DNA of 64,000 nt from Chalara sp. BL73 (taxonomy: Eukaryota > Ascomycota > Leotiomycetes > Helotiales), in contig CAKJVC010000083.1 of NCBI GenBank assembly GCA_918026815.1, forward strand, positions 124,001-188,000. The letters are read 5' to 3'. Positions 23,548 through 33,354 of this stretch are shown piece by piece. Every line of letters begins with the position of its first letter. Within the stretch, counting starts at the first letter, position 1. The notes under the pieces were generated by a model. It made no database searches. It saw only the letters and a program-made list of their open reading frames with translations, and was not told the DNA's origin. The translations under genes were made by a program, and so were the position numbers.

Positions 23548-24309
23548 CAAATACCGTTGCCCGAAATATAGTAAACATTGATAAGTTCACGCCACTTATG
23601 TACGCAGCAAAAAAAACAAGTTTCGAGTTTAAAGTACTGTTTCAAACTAGCGATATTAACATCAATTTCAAAAGCAAAGATAGCGAGACGGCATTTTCGC
23701 AAGCTATACGCTTTAGTCGGATTGCGAATGTGAAACTACTATTGGAAAGGAGCGATAGGAAGTTGGATTGGGTTTCGAAGGAGAAAGTGACAGCATACAA
23801 CCTGGTGGTGGAGAATAAGGATATTTGATGGTACGGTGAGGAAAATGATGAAGATGAAATTAATACAAGTGAAAAAGATGAAATTGGTATAAGTGAAGAA
23901 GGTGAAGAAAATGAAGTGGACTACGGGGGAAATGGGGGTAGTGAGGAAGATAAGAAATATGAAGACAATGAAAAGGACTATGGGGAAGGTGGGAGAAATG
24001 ACGATAGTGAGGAATATGAGAGGACTAAGGAAGATGAGGATAGTAAGGGAGATGAGGAGAAAAAGTATTGGGAACTTATTAGGCTGCTTGAAAGTGATCC
24101 CCGAACATTTAATTCCAACACGCCTGGCTTTGATGGGCCACTTCCTTTAAGGCTGAGTGAGGATATGGTTAGCTCGTCATAACTTTGTGGGAACTTGCAG
24201 TATATTGTAGAGAGAGCAATAAAACATTACGGTTCTAGAAACCCTCGGTGGCCGTTTTGGGCGGAAACTCGCACATTAAAGAAGGTAACAACGAGGACAC
24301 TACACATCG

Positions 24310-24990
24310 TTAGCTGCATAATAACTCATATAGAGGAAGTCTACTTTGCCTGAACGAGAATGTACCTGTTAAGTCTTGCAGACTTTCTGTTCCTCGCCTA
24401 TCCTGCCGCCTCTGTATCTCCTCTTTCAGCCGTAGAGTCGCGTATACTTCTCCTTCTCCGTATGTAAGCGATAAGGATACCCCAAAGATTCCTAGTAAAC
24501 AATATACTTTGCCCTCCTTTAATGTTGTTATACTCTTGGCCGCCCAGCTTATTCGCTCTTCGACGCTAGACTTGGTAAGACTTTGTCCTCTTAGTACTCC
24601 GATAGGAATCTCGGTGATCTCATGGATTTCCTGCTCTAACGATATCCTACTACCTAGCCGCTTGCCCTCCTTGGAAAATAACTCGACGGTGGCCGGCGCT
24701 AGAAGCTCTTGCAACTTCCAGCCTCGCGTGAACCATCGACTCCGTCGAAAGGCTTCCTCCCACGTTATGCGGAAAGCCTTGGCGTTAGTAACCTCTTCCG
24801 GCACGGAGACATCGGATAGATATACATAGCACTTGGATGCACGCTGGCACCAGCGGAACATAGAATTGATGGCTGTACTAAGCTCAGTGGTAGTAGACTT
24901 ATCTATGTAGCAGGCATTCACCCAGGAGTACTCTAGGCCATCTTCAGCAGCTCTGTCTACACAGAAGCGGATTTTGGCGTGGAATGCGGC
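24310..24990 (-). pseudogene. HET-domain fragment
   Basis: The minus strand shows the second half of a HET domain: RFCVDRAAEDGLEYSWVNAC, YIDKSTTTELSTAINSMFRW, CYVYLSDV, SRWFTRGWKLQELLAP and YCLLGIFGVSLSLTYGEG. The first HET motif (YAILSHTWG type) is absent upstream, and no ATG-led start is visible, so the gene is truncated at its 5' end. HET domains trigger incompatibility cell death in filamentous fungi. This copy is closest in style to the HET of the 27491 gene. Confidence 0.7.
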
Positions 24991-25089
24991 TCACACTCGT
25001 CGACTGTATACAGGGATCGAAGTTAAGACCACACTTTGGCGCTAAGCTCGCACAACTCTCGCTGTGGAGCATTAAGTCACCACAGAAGC

Positions 25090-25970
25090 ACAATTACCTT
25101 CAATATCCGGTCAATTTGCTCGTGATAGAATCCGTACGTATCTATCCCACAGTCTGACAGGCCTTTAGCGGCATACACGATATTTCCGGCAAAATGCTAA
25201 ATAAAAAGAGAGACGAGATGAAAGAGGATGTATTACTCCGGAACAGACTGGGAAGGACAACAACACTGAAATGCTCATATTATGGTCCTGAGAGCTCAAA
25301 CTTCAGGATGTTATGAGAGAAGGACTCCATATCAGCATCACGGATTTGCCCTGGCAATGGAAGACCCATACATTTGGATGCCTGGAATATAAGTGCATGA
25401 AATAATTAGCGGGGTGGAGCTCGTATCTGGTTATGCTCATGCAGCGCCAAAATATCAGAGAAAGTGGTCTGGTCCAAAGCCTTTAATGGAAAATTTCCAA
25501 ACCTTGCTATCGCATCTACCTTCGAGCCATCTTGGCCATGCGCAGCTATGATACTAACTTCGGCATCGCCGTGCTTGCCGCCGTCGTTGCCCACGTTGTC
25601 ATTATCTGAGCTGCTCTCAACGTCTTTGCTAGGTCATGACAGTCTGGCGCGCTGATACCGTGCTCCCCTCGGCACTCTTGCGACCCTTACAGACTCTGTT
25701 ATCGATACGGCCATTTTCAAATTCGTCGGCAATTTTGCAAGAGGAGCGGATTCCCCTTGAGGGCTAGGGCTAAGAACCGAAGAGGTTCGTCGTTCCAGGC
25801 GGAGCGCAAAACAATTTGGGAGAAAAGAAAGCCCGAAGCGAAAAGTCCGAAGCTCGTCACGACAGAAGCATTTCTTGCCCGAAGGAAAGGGTGGCCGATT
25901 TCGTTGGCTGCGCGTAGGGGCACTTTTTTCTCTGGTCGGAGGATATCGGGATTTTTCTGGCAAGGTACGC
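25090..25970 (-). pseudogene. Dynamin-like GTPase relic
   Basis: The minus strand at 25380-25270 reads ASKCMGLPLPGQIRDADMES, then NILKFELSGP, stop, YEHFSVVVLPSLFR. This matches the fungal dynamin GTPase region around the DxPG motif, with Asp and Gly of DVPG replaced. Upstream (25920-25720) a scrambled stretch (NEIGHPF, LFSQIVLRSAWNDEP) fits the segment after the P-loop. Stops and frame changes show the gene is dead. It lies just upstream, in sense direction, of the HET fragment. No link between the two is demonstrated. Confidence 0.5.
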
Positions 25971-27490
25971 ACAGCTACAAGCGTCCAGCTACACGTTTAG
26001 CAGCCACATATTGTAATACGTAAATTACAATAAAGTCTATCGAGATTGCTGTAATTACGACGCAGATGACCCGGGTCCTTGATCACTTGATTTGAGGAGG
26101 TATCGGCCCATGTGGCGATGTCGGATGATATGGCGCGCCACGACTGCTACAAGACTCACAATAGCTTTGTAGTATTGTAATGAAACTCGGGTGTTTATAT
26201 CTAACCGTCCTATGAGTTTAAAAGGTGAAAAAAGCTTAATCGAGGCGTTGCGGGTTGAGGGGTTTATTATACCGAAGGAGGCTCTTTATAAATTCAAAGA
26301 GGGCGGCGACAACGCGATCGTAATTTTCGGAATTAATAAGTGTAACAAACAGAGGGCGGCAGGAGGGATTGCAATATAGCAGGTGAAGACACGTATGGCA
26401 TAAGGGCACGGGACTGGCAGTGCAAAAGTAATAGTATTGTATTGATATGAAATGTAGGCCCTTGAATCTATGAAAGACTCAAGCTTGCCCTCCTCCAGGG
26501 AGTTCTAGCGTCCTTTTATGCCCTTCGCCCCTCGGCCGTGTTGTATTCTTTCTCTACGGCCACCAAGCTTGTGATTTGCTTGTGATTTGAATATTTCCGA
26601 AAGTACTCTAACAGCTGAAGCCCGCGACATTCTAGGTCCCACGCCTTTGTAGTTGCCGCAAGCCTGTGGCTGGCGGCCTTGAAGGTGCTGCAGCTGAAAA
26701 CCTAAACCTTGATCTTTCCCGTGGGCACTTTTATTCCATATCCGGGGTCTTCAACTGGTTTGCCGGATCCTGGCTGTTACAGAATCGTACGCAACCCCAT
26801 CTCTCACCGCAGTAAAGTTATGACCGACCCCGCCGTGAAGCTTGCGTACAGTAGGTACAAAAAGTGTCGGACCCCCCTGGCTAGCGTGACCATATGTACG
26901 CATTTTTATTCCCCTGAAGCGATTGCACTAGCAGGGAGGTGGGGGCGTCCAACACTTTTTGCACCTTACTGTCCGGTGCCTCTGTACCAGGGGTATGGCG
27001 GCTATCGAGTATCGGCGCACGCGTTTCTGGAGCATGCCATTTTGCTAATTATTACCGAATCAGATACTATAGCCATTTTCTAGCCTTTTAGTATATCACC
27101 CACTCTTGCGTTTGTGCAGCCGAGTGACTATATACTGATGTGCATTCTTCCTCACTACAAGATGTGTAGAAAAGACGATGCGTGGCTAGCTTGAAATAGC
27201 CAGACAGCCGCCAGGATCTTCTGAAGCGGCAGGCCGTGATTGGCTGGTCTGGCGCACTTGTAGTGATGATGCACGACAACACCATTCCATGAGGCTGCCC
27301 CTCAGCTAAGGTCTCCAGCCTCAACCCCACATCCTTTTTCAATCTTCACCTCACTTTACGTCAGTGCTAACTCGGCAGCTCAATCACCATCGAGATCCCT
27401 CTCTCTAGCGATCTCTCTTCCGCCGAGCTTCCCTTTGAAGTTCGCGCAGTCTCCCATGCCGCATGCAACAATACCTCACTCCAGTCAGCC
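25971..27490. other. Intergenic, promoter side of the HET-NACHT-WD40 gene
   Basis: No confident gene. It holds a mariner-like MITE (26849-26971) and, just before the ATG, a C/T-rich tract (27390-27450) of the kind found near fungal transcription starts. Confidence 0.4.
26849..26971. mobile_element. Tc1/mariner-like MITE
   Basis: 123 bp with terminal inverted repeats of about 30 bp (CAGTAGGTACAAAAAGTGTC at the left, CAGTAAGGTGCAAAAAGTGT on the other strand at the right). TA precedes the left end. The right TA has been lost (TC). It has no coding capacity. Confidence 0.75.
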
Positions 27491-30400
27491 ATGGCCATGC
27501 GTCTTCTGGCCGTCAGCGACGACGGCCGCTTTATTCAAGAGCGGTTCGCGAAAGACAGCATACCCCCCTATGCCATTTTATCTCACAGATGGAGTACACG
27601 CGAAGACGATGAGATTATGTTCAAGGAGATTGCTGAAGGGATTCACGATAAAACGAAATCTGGCTACAAAAAACTACAATTTTGCAGCGCACAAGCAAAA
27701 GCTGACGGCATATACTACTTCTGGGTGGATACTTGCTGCATCGATCGGTCGGATCGGAACGAGCTTAGCGTAGCCATATTCTCCATGTTTCGGTGGTACC
27801 AGAAGGCTGTCAAATGCTATGTCTATCTAGCAGATGTATATATTGGTGATCGAGACGATCAGTCAATAAGTGCAGCAAAAGAGTCCGCGCTGTCAAAGAG
27901 CGAATGGTTCTTTCGGGGTTGGACACTACAAGAGCTTCTTGCTCCAGAGATAGTCGAGTTTTACTCACGAGATGGTGTGCGGCTCGGCGATAAGAGTTCG
28001 CTCGAACAGCAGATCGCTGAAATAACGGATATTCCCATAGTAGTCCTTCGAGGGCGGTCACTTTCTCGCTTTACTCCTGAAGAGATATTTGGCTGGGTAG
28101 AGCGGCGGCACACCAAGAAAGCGGAGGACAAGGCATACTGTCTACTTGGTATTTTCAACGTTTCTATGCTGCTTGACTATGGCGAAGGTGAGAAGATGGC
28201 GTTCTCTCGGCTTTATAGAGAAATCGAAAACCGCGTACCTGGTAAGTGTTTCTTTCTAATGCTAAGTGCTATATTCTACTTGTGTGCAATGCTCGCATAG
28301 CCGTCTTTGGTTACAATCGCGCCAGCTACTATAGCTGGGAATACACCAAGTAGTCATTCTAAAAGCGCTCTAGACATGGACGGCCTGCTTAAAACCCTAC
28401 CATACGCCGCCGATGCACCCTTTAATACTGCAAAATGGCAGCACGAGCCAACTTGTCTCCCTGATACCCGCGTAGACTTGCAACAACAAATACACGACTG
28501 GATAGACGGAAGTGACGAACGTACTATATTCTGGCTCAATGGACTAGCTGGCACAGGAAAATCCACGGTTGCCCGCACCATCGCCTATAAATGCTTTCAA
28601 CAAGGTCGCCTTGGTGCCAGCTTCTTCTTCTCCAAAGGTGGTGGCGACATTAGCCATGCTGGCAAATTCTTCACTACTATAGCGGCTCAACTCTCCGAGG
28701 AATCTCAATATCTGAAGCGTTGTATTTACGATGCAATGAAAGAGAACAAAAACATAGCGGCTCAGTCGTATGCTAACCAGTGGCGGCAACTAATTCTTGG
28801 TCCACTTTCTAAACTCGACAGAGGCTACCGGCCCTTTTCTTTTGTGTTCGTGATTGATGCTCTGGACGAATGCGAAGGCGACGCAGATATAACACTTATC
28901 GTACAACTATTGGCTGAAGCTCAATCACTAAAGAAGGTTCGCCTGCGAGTATTCTTGACTAGCAGACCAGACACTCCAATTCGGCATGGCTTCGATCATA
29001 TATCAATAGACAAACACCGGCATATTGTTCTTCACAACATATCGACATTGGTTATTAACCATGACATCTCCGTTTTCCTTACACACAAGCTCCAGCTCAT
29101 CGGGCGAGAGAATTATTTCCCAAATGATTGGCTAGGCCTAGATGTTATCGCCGATCTTGTTCAGAAAGCAAGCGGCCTTTTCATTTGGGCTGCGACCGCA
29201 TGCCGATTCATCGGAGGAGGACCGTTTGCGAAGGAACGAATTGGCGCGATTTTGGCCGGCGAAATTGACGCAGAATCGCCAGAGGGGCATCTAAACCACC
29301 TTTACACTTCAGTCCTGCAAAGTTCCATCCCACAAAACTATAGTGAGAAGTTCAAGCAGGAGCTATATACTTTATTAAGGAGTATTCTTGGAAGTATTGC
29401 TATTCTCTTATCCCCTCTCTCTGTCAATTCTTTAAGCACAATACTCGATGAAAAGTCAGTCGGCGTTGCAATTAAGGATCTCCACGCCATTATAGATATC
29501 CCAAAGGACCAGAATCAGCAGCTCCGCCTTCATCACCCTTCATTTCGTGACTTCCTCCTAAACAAAGATCGATGTGGGGATTTCTGGGTGGATGAGAAGG
29601 AGGCACACCAGACACTAGCTACTACCTGCATACAGCTAATGTCCCGGACACTCAAGAAGGACATTTGTGAAATGCATGCTCCTGGTAGTCGAGTTAGCGA
29701 GGTTGAGAGCAGTCGGATTAAAGAATGCCTTCCACCCGAAGTTCAATATGCCTGCCTCTACTGGGTCCAGCATCTGCAAAGGAGTGGTACTCAGATTTGC
29801 GATAACAAAGAAATTCACCAGTTTCTGCAAGCTCATTTACTACACTGGCTTGAGGCGCTTGGGTGGATGGGCAAGACATCAGAAGGTATTCAAGCAATAT
29901 TGTCCTTAGAAACTCACATTCCAGTAAGCTATCCATCTATTATTATAGAAGTCTAATTGACTTGTCCCTAGGTGAATGACAGCCCCAATCTGCACGCATT
30001 TATTTATGATGTCAAGCGATTTGCCCTATATAACCGCTTAGTGATTGAACAGGCACCTCTCCAACTATACTGTTCGGCCCTTGTCTTTGCCCCAGAAAAG
30101 AGTGTTGTTCGGGGATACTTTAAGAAATATATTCCGCCCTGGATCCAAACAAAACCGAAAGTACAAGCAAATTGGAGTACTACTTTACAAACGCTCGAGG
30201 GCCATTTAGGCTGGGTCAACTTAGTAGCCTTTTCACCAGATGGCAAACAGGTCGTGTCTGGATCAGACGATCGGACAGTACGGCTCTGGGACGCTGTAAC
30301 AGGTGCGGCGCTGCAGATGCTCAAGGGCCATTTAGGCCGGGTCTACTCAGTAACCTTCTCATCCGATAGTAAGCAGGTCGTGTCTGGATCAAGCGATCGG

Positions 30401-31189
30401 ACAGTACGGCTCTGGGATGCCATAACAGGTGCGGCGCTACAGACGCTCAAGGGCCATTCAGGCTCGGTCTACTCAGTAGCCTTTTCACCCGATGGCAAGC
30501 GAGTCGTGTCTGGATCGGGCGATCGGACAGTACGGCTCTGGGACGCTGTAACAGGTGCGGCGTTGCAGACGCTCAAGGGCCATTCAGGCTCGGTCTACTC
30601 AGTAGCCTTCTCATCCGATAGTAAGCAGGTCGTGTCTGGATCGGACGATCGGACAGTACGGCTCTGGGATGCCATAACAGGTGCGACACTACAATCGTTC
30701 AAAGGCCATTCAGGCTCGGTCAGCTCAGTAGCCTTCTCACCCGATAGCAAACAGGTTGTGTCTGGATCAAGCGATCAGACGATACGGCTCTGGGATGCCG
30801 TAACAGGTGCGACACTACAAACGTTCAAGGGCCATTCAGGCTGGGTCAACTCAGTAGCCTTTTCACACGATGGCAAACAGGTCGTGTCTGGATCAAGCGA
30901 TCGGACGGTATGGCTCTGGGACGCTGTAACAGGTGCGGCGCTGCAGACGGTCAAGGGCCATTCAGGCTCGGTCAACTCAGCCGCCTTCTTGGCGTTAGCC
31001 AAGAAAGAAGATGCATTATTAGTATTAAATAACTGGGTAGTAGAAGGGGATGAGAAAATTCTCTGGCTTCCTCCTGAATACCGACTGACTTTTATGGCTG
31101 CTTGGAACAGAAGTATTGTCTTAGGACACTCCTCAGGGAGGATATCTATTCTTGGATTTAAGCAAGGGTCAAAGTATATACAACAGTAA
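27491..31189 (+). CDS. HET-NACHT-WD40 NOD-like receptor (HNWD type)
   Basis: Three exons, 27491-28241, 28326-29923 and 29972-31189 (introns 84 and 48 nt, phases consistent), encode about 1188 residues. The HET domain (residues 1-235) shows PPYAILSHRWS, YYFWVDTCCIDRSDRNELS, WFFRGWTLQELLAP and CLLGIFNVSMLLDYGEG. The NACHT domain has Walker A GLAGTGKS (about residue 327) and Walker B FVIDALDECEG (about 428), with TSRPDTPI after it. WD40 repeats begin at about residue 857: six almost identical 42-residue units, a decayed seventh, and a tail ILWLPPEYRLTFMA..IVLGHSSGRIS. The order is that of the Podospora het-D/E/R family, cytosolic receptors that recognise non-self through the WD40 domain and trigger cell death through HET. 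The ligand is unknown. All key NTPase motifs are present, so the gene may be functional. Confidence 0.93.
30191..30946 (+). repeat. Six 126-bp WD40 tandem repeats
   Basis: Six in-frame 126-bp units differing at few sites. Protein differences cluster at the residues after GH (LGW, LGR, SGS, SGW), at N/Y/S before the LVAF/SVAF core, and at D/S/G in SGSxD. These exposed positions are known to vary under selection in HNWD proteins. Confidence 0.95.
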
Positions 31190-31277
31190 TATATATTATG
31201 AACACCTTATCTGTATAATATATTATTTCCTTTTTTCTCTAAATGCTATTGTTTGTATCACTTCCTGTGATACTTCT

Positions 31278-31470
31278 TGTCATGAATGGTCACGTGATGC
31301 AGGTTACGAGGGTTGTGGGTCACGTGTTCGGTTCCCATAGGCGAGCGTCACGTGCTCCATTCTCTATTAGGTTGAGGGATCGTTCAACCACATACCTTTC
31401 CTCTCTAGTTTAGTATCGTCGAATAGAACCTTATGATAGCTACCTTTGCGCCCATATTGGCTTCGTGACA
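31278..31470. repeat. Solo LTR, family J
   Basis: 193 bp, TGTCATGAATGG to CTTCGTGACA, with a perfect target duplication CTTCT (31273-31277 and 31471-31475). It lies 88 bp after the stop codon of the HET-NACHT-WD40 gene. Confidence 0.85.
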
Positions 31471-31621
31471 CTTCTTCGTATTGATGACTTGCAATTGCTT
31501 AAGTCGGTTACCCACGGGGCACGTAGCACCGCGATCTCAGCGCTGTGCTATATGTGCTCGTTGCAGGTGGTTGACTTGTTCTTGTTCATTCTAAGTGCTA
31601 ATCTACGTACGAGAGCTATAA

Positions 31622-32298
31622 TGTCAAACGGCGTGATAGAAGATAATTGTATCACAGAATAGGTTGTAGAATAGGGCATATGATATTGATTGTAGAGCTA
31701 ATAGAATCAACTATCTAGAGTGAAGAAAATAGGGGTCCTGATGCCAAGAACGACTAGGCAAAATCTGGCCAATAGGCTTGGCCGTTTCACAGCTAGCGCT
31801 GAAGACTTTTCACACGCACAAATTGCTAGAACACACTTCATACACAGATCATAGACAACAATAGAGAGCCTGTCGGCATCCCCAATACCTTCTGATTATC
31901 ATTGTGTAAATTCACGTTCTATCAATAGTCACAGGATGTTCTGTAGATATCACGTGATCCAAGCTAGCTATAACCGGCCTAGCATACGAGATTTTGGCAA
32001 ATGCAAGACGATAGGTTCGATGCCGGCTTGGATACGACTTTGGATGCTGTACAGGCTCTATTATATTTAAGATTTTGTTTGCGATTTTCGTGCCGGACCA
32101 ACCATGTTACGCTAGACATAGAAGCCATTTGTGAAACGGCCAACCCTATTGGCCAGATTTGGCCAGTCGTTCTTGGCATCAGGACCCCTATTTTCTTCAC
32201 TCTAGATAGTTGATTCTATGAGCTCTACAATCAATATCATATGACCTATTCTACAACCTATTCTGTGATACGATTATCTTATATCACGCCGTTTGACA
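31622..32298. mobile_element. Element with long (about 170 bp) terminal inverted repeats
   Basis: The arms 31622-31791 and 32130-32298 are inverted copies, roughly 95 percent alike by eye, starting TGTCAAACGGCGTGATA. The core (31792-31925) carries a piece of repeat family H in reverse. Either a foldback transposon or two LTRs of one family in opposite orientation would give this. No target duplication is seen. Confidence 0.65.
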
Positions 32299-32305
32299 CC
32301 ATTAC

Positions 32306-32561
32306 TGTAACAACTCAAGCTGGACAGGGATCTCGATCCGTAGATCTGGGTAGAAGGACTCAGAGGTGTGAACAACTATCAATTGTTATAACTAAGAGAA
32401 CAAGCTACAGGCAGAAGAAGGGAAGGAGAGCAGTGCTTTATATACAGGAGGCTGGCCAGGGGCCAGTGTAAGCGAGCCCTGTAGCGTTGGTTGCCAAGCT
32501 CTGGAGTGCCGAGCCCTGTAGTGACAGGAGCCAAGCTCGAGATAGGGCCAGGGCCGTGACA
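32306..32561 (+). repeat. Solo LTR, family A
   Basis: 256 bp, TGTAACAACTCAAG to GCCGTGACA, target duplication ATTAC (32301-32305 and 32562-32566), with TATA-like CTTTATATACAGG. Confidence 0.92.
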
Positions 32562-33354
32562 ATTACCAAGCTTGATGTGGCGCACTAGGCACCACGGTAC
32601 CTCCAGCCGCTGTTGGTCTTTATGCTTACGGCTTCATAATTGAAATTACGGCGTAAATATTATAGGACGTATTGAGAGTCCCTATTATTGGGGTTTGAGG
32701 AAGTGTCATGTATATAGGGTTAAGCACGTGACTGAACATCACGTGGTTGGATTGGCATGGAAAACTTGGTATATAGAGCACGTGGCATACAACCTTACCA
32801 TACACACCTGTAATTCCTACGCTTCCGCACCTTACCATTTTAACAGGACTTGCGGGGTCGTTTCGCTCTAACTCAAATATCGTTAGTCGCTTCGACTGAG
32901 GTCCCGTCACGGTCCTAAAGGTGTTGATAGAACATGGAAATACACAATAAGAATTAGGAGGAATATTAGTGATGCAATTCAGGCTCTCTCCATAGCATGT
33001 GTGTGTAGCATACAGATCTGTAGCAATTTGTGTGCGTGAAAAGTCTTCCGCGCTAGTGTGGTTTGCTTACTCAGACGTGTCAGCTACCTGGATCCTCAAA
33101 TCCTAACACGCCAGCTTCAGCCCGTGAGGTTGAATCAGTCTCTCTATTCATTCCCCCTCTCCCTTTGCTCTCACATTCTATCCCATTTCCTTGAACGTGA
33201 TCCAACGCATCGAGGCTGCCACACTTTGTTTCGCTATACTATTATTCTGTTAGTATTATTAGACAAACCACTACTCCACCGAAAACGACCGATCCTTTAC
33301 CAATCGAGCAACTCTTCTTTTTCAACCTGAACCTTTATGCTGAGCGGTTGAAAG
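32562..33354. other. Intergenic, leader region of the PNP-NACHT-ANK gene
   Basis: It contains a repeat family H fragment (32918-33108) sharing GTGAAAAGTCTTC.GCGCTAG and ending TCAAATCCTAACA, as at 38600-38807. After it, 33135-33190 is C/T-rich, a likely core promoter or 5' UTR. No TATA box is obvious. Confidence 0.45.

Larger units (their letters stand above)
22395..24182 (+). pseudogene. Ankyrin-repeat gene with an acidic tail, broken by two LTRs
   Basis: Ankyrin-like text runs HTPFLRAVKSANVDAIQLFM, NTVLHLAAITFEG, TLLAAAVRCGK (stop at 22700), ILLDHLAD, then LTR G, then AKVINKSSRSFLHFAA, LNMNLQDKSGRTLLIYAFAA, a frameshift in an A run (23162-23173), NTESKTALHYIAMRDRSQLK, EKTN, then LTR F, then KFTPLMYAAKK and VKLLLERSDRKLDW. 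After a TGA at 23826 the same frame gives a Glu/Asp/Gly/Lys-rich tail (EEGEENEVDYGG) and ends LSEDMVSSS at 24182. Removing the LTRs and one copy of each target duplication restores the reading frame across both sites, so the insertions hit a real coding region. The start is not identified. Confidence 0.75.

Noticed and set aside
30191..30946. Regular direct repeats that could suggest a CRISPR array
   Set aside because: The units are coding WD40 repeats without spacers, and the organism is a fungus.
32009..32019. GGTTCGATGCC resembling a tRNA B box
   Set aside because: No A box, acceptor stem or cloverleaf can be drawn around it. No tRNA or rRNA gene was found in the window.
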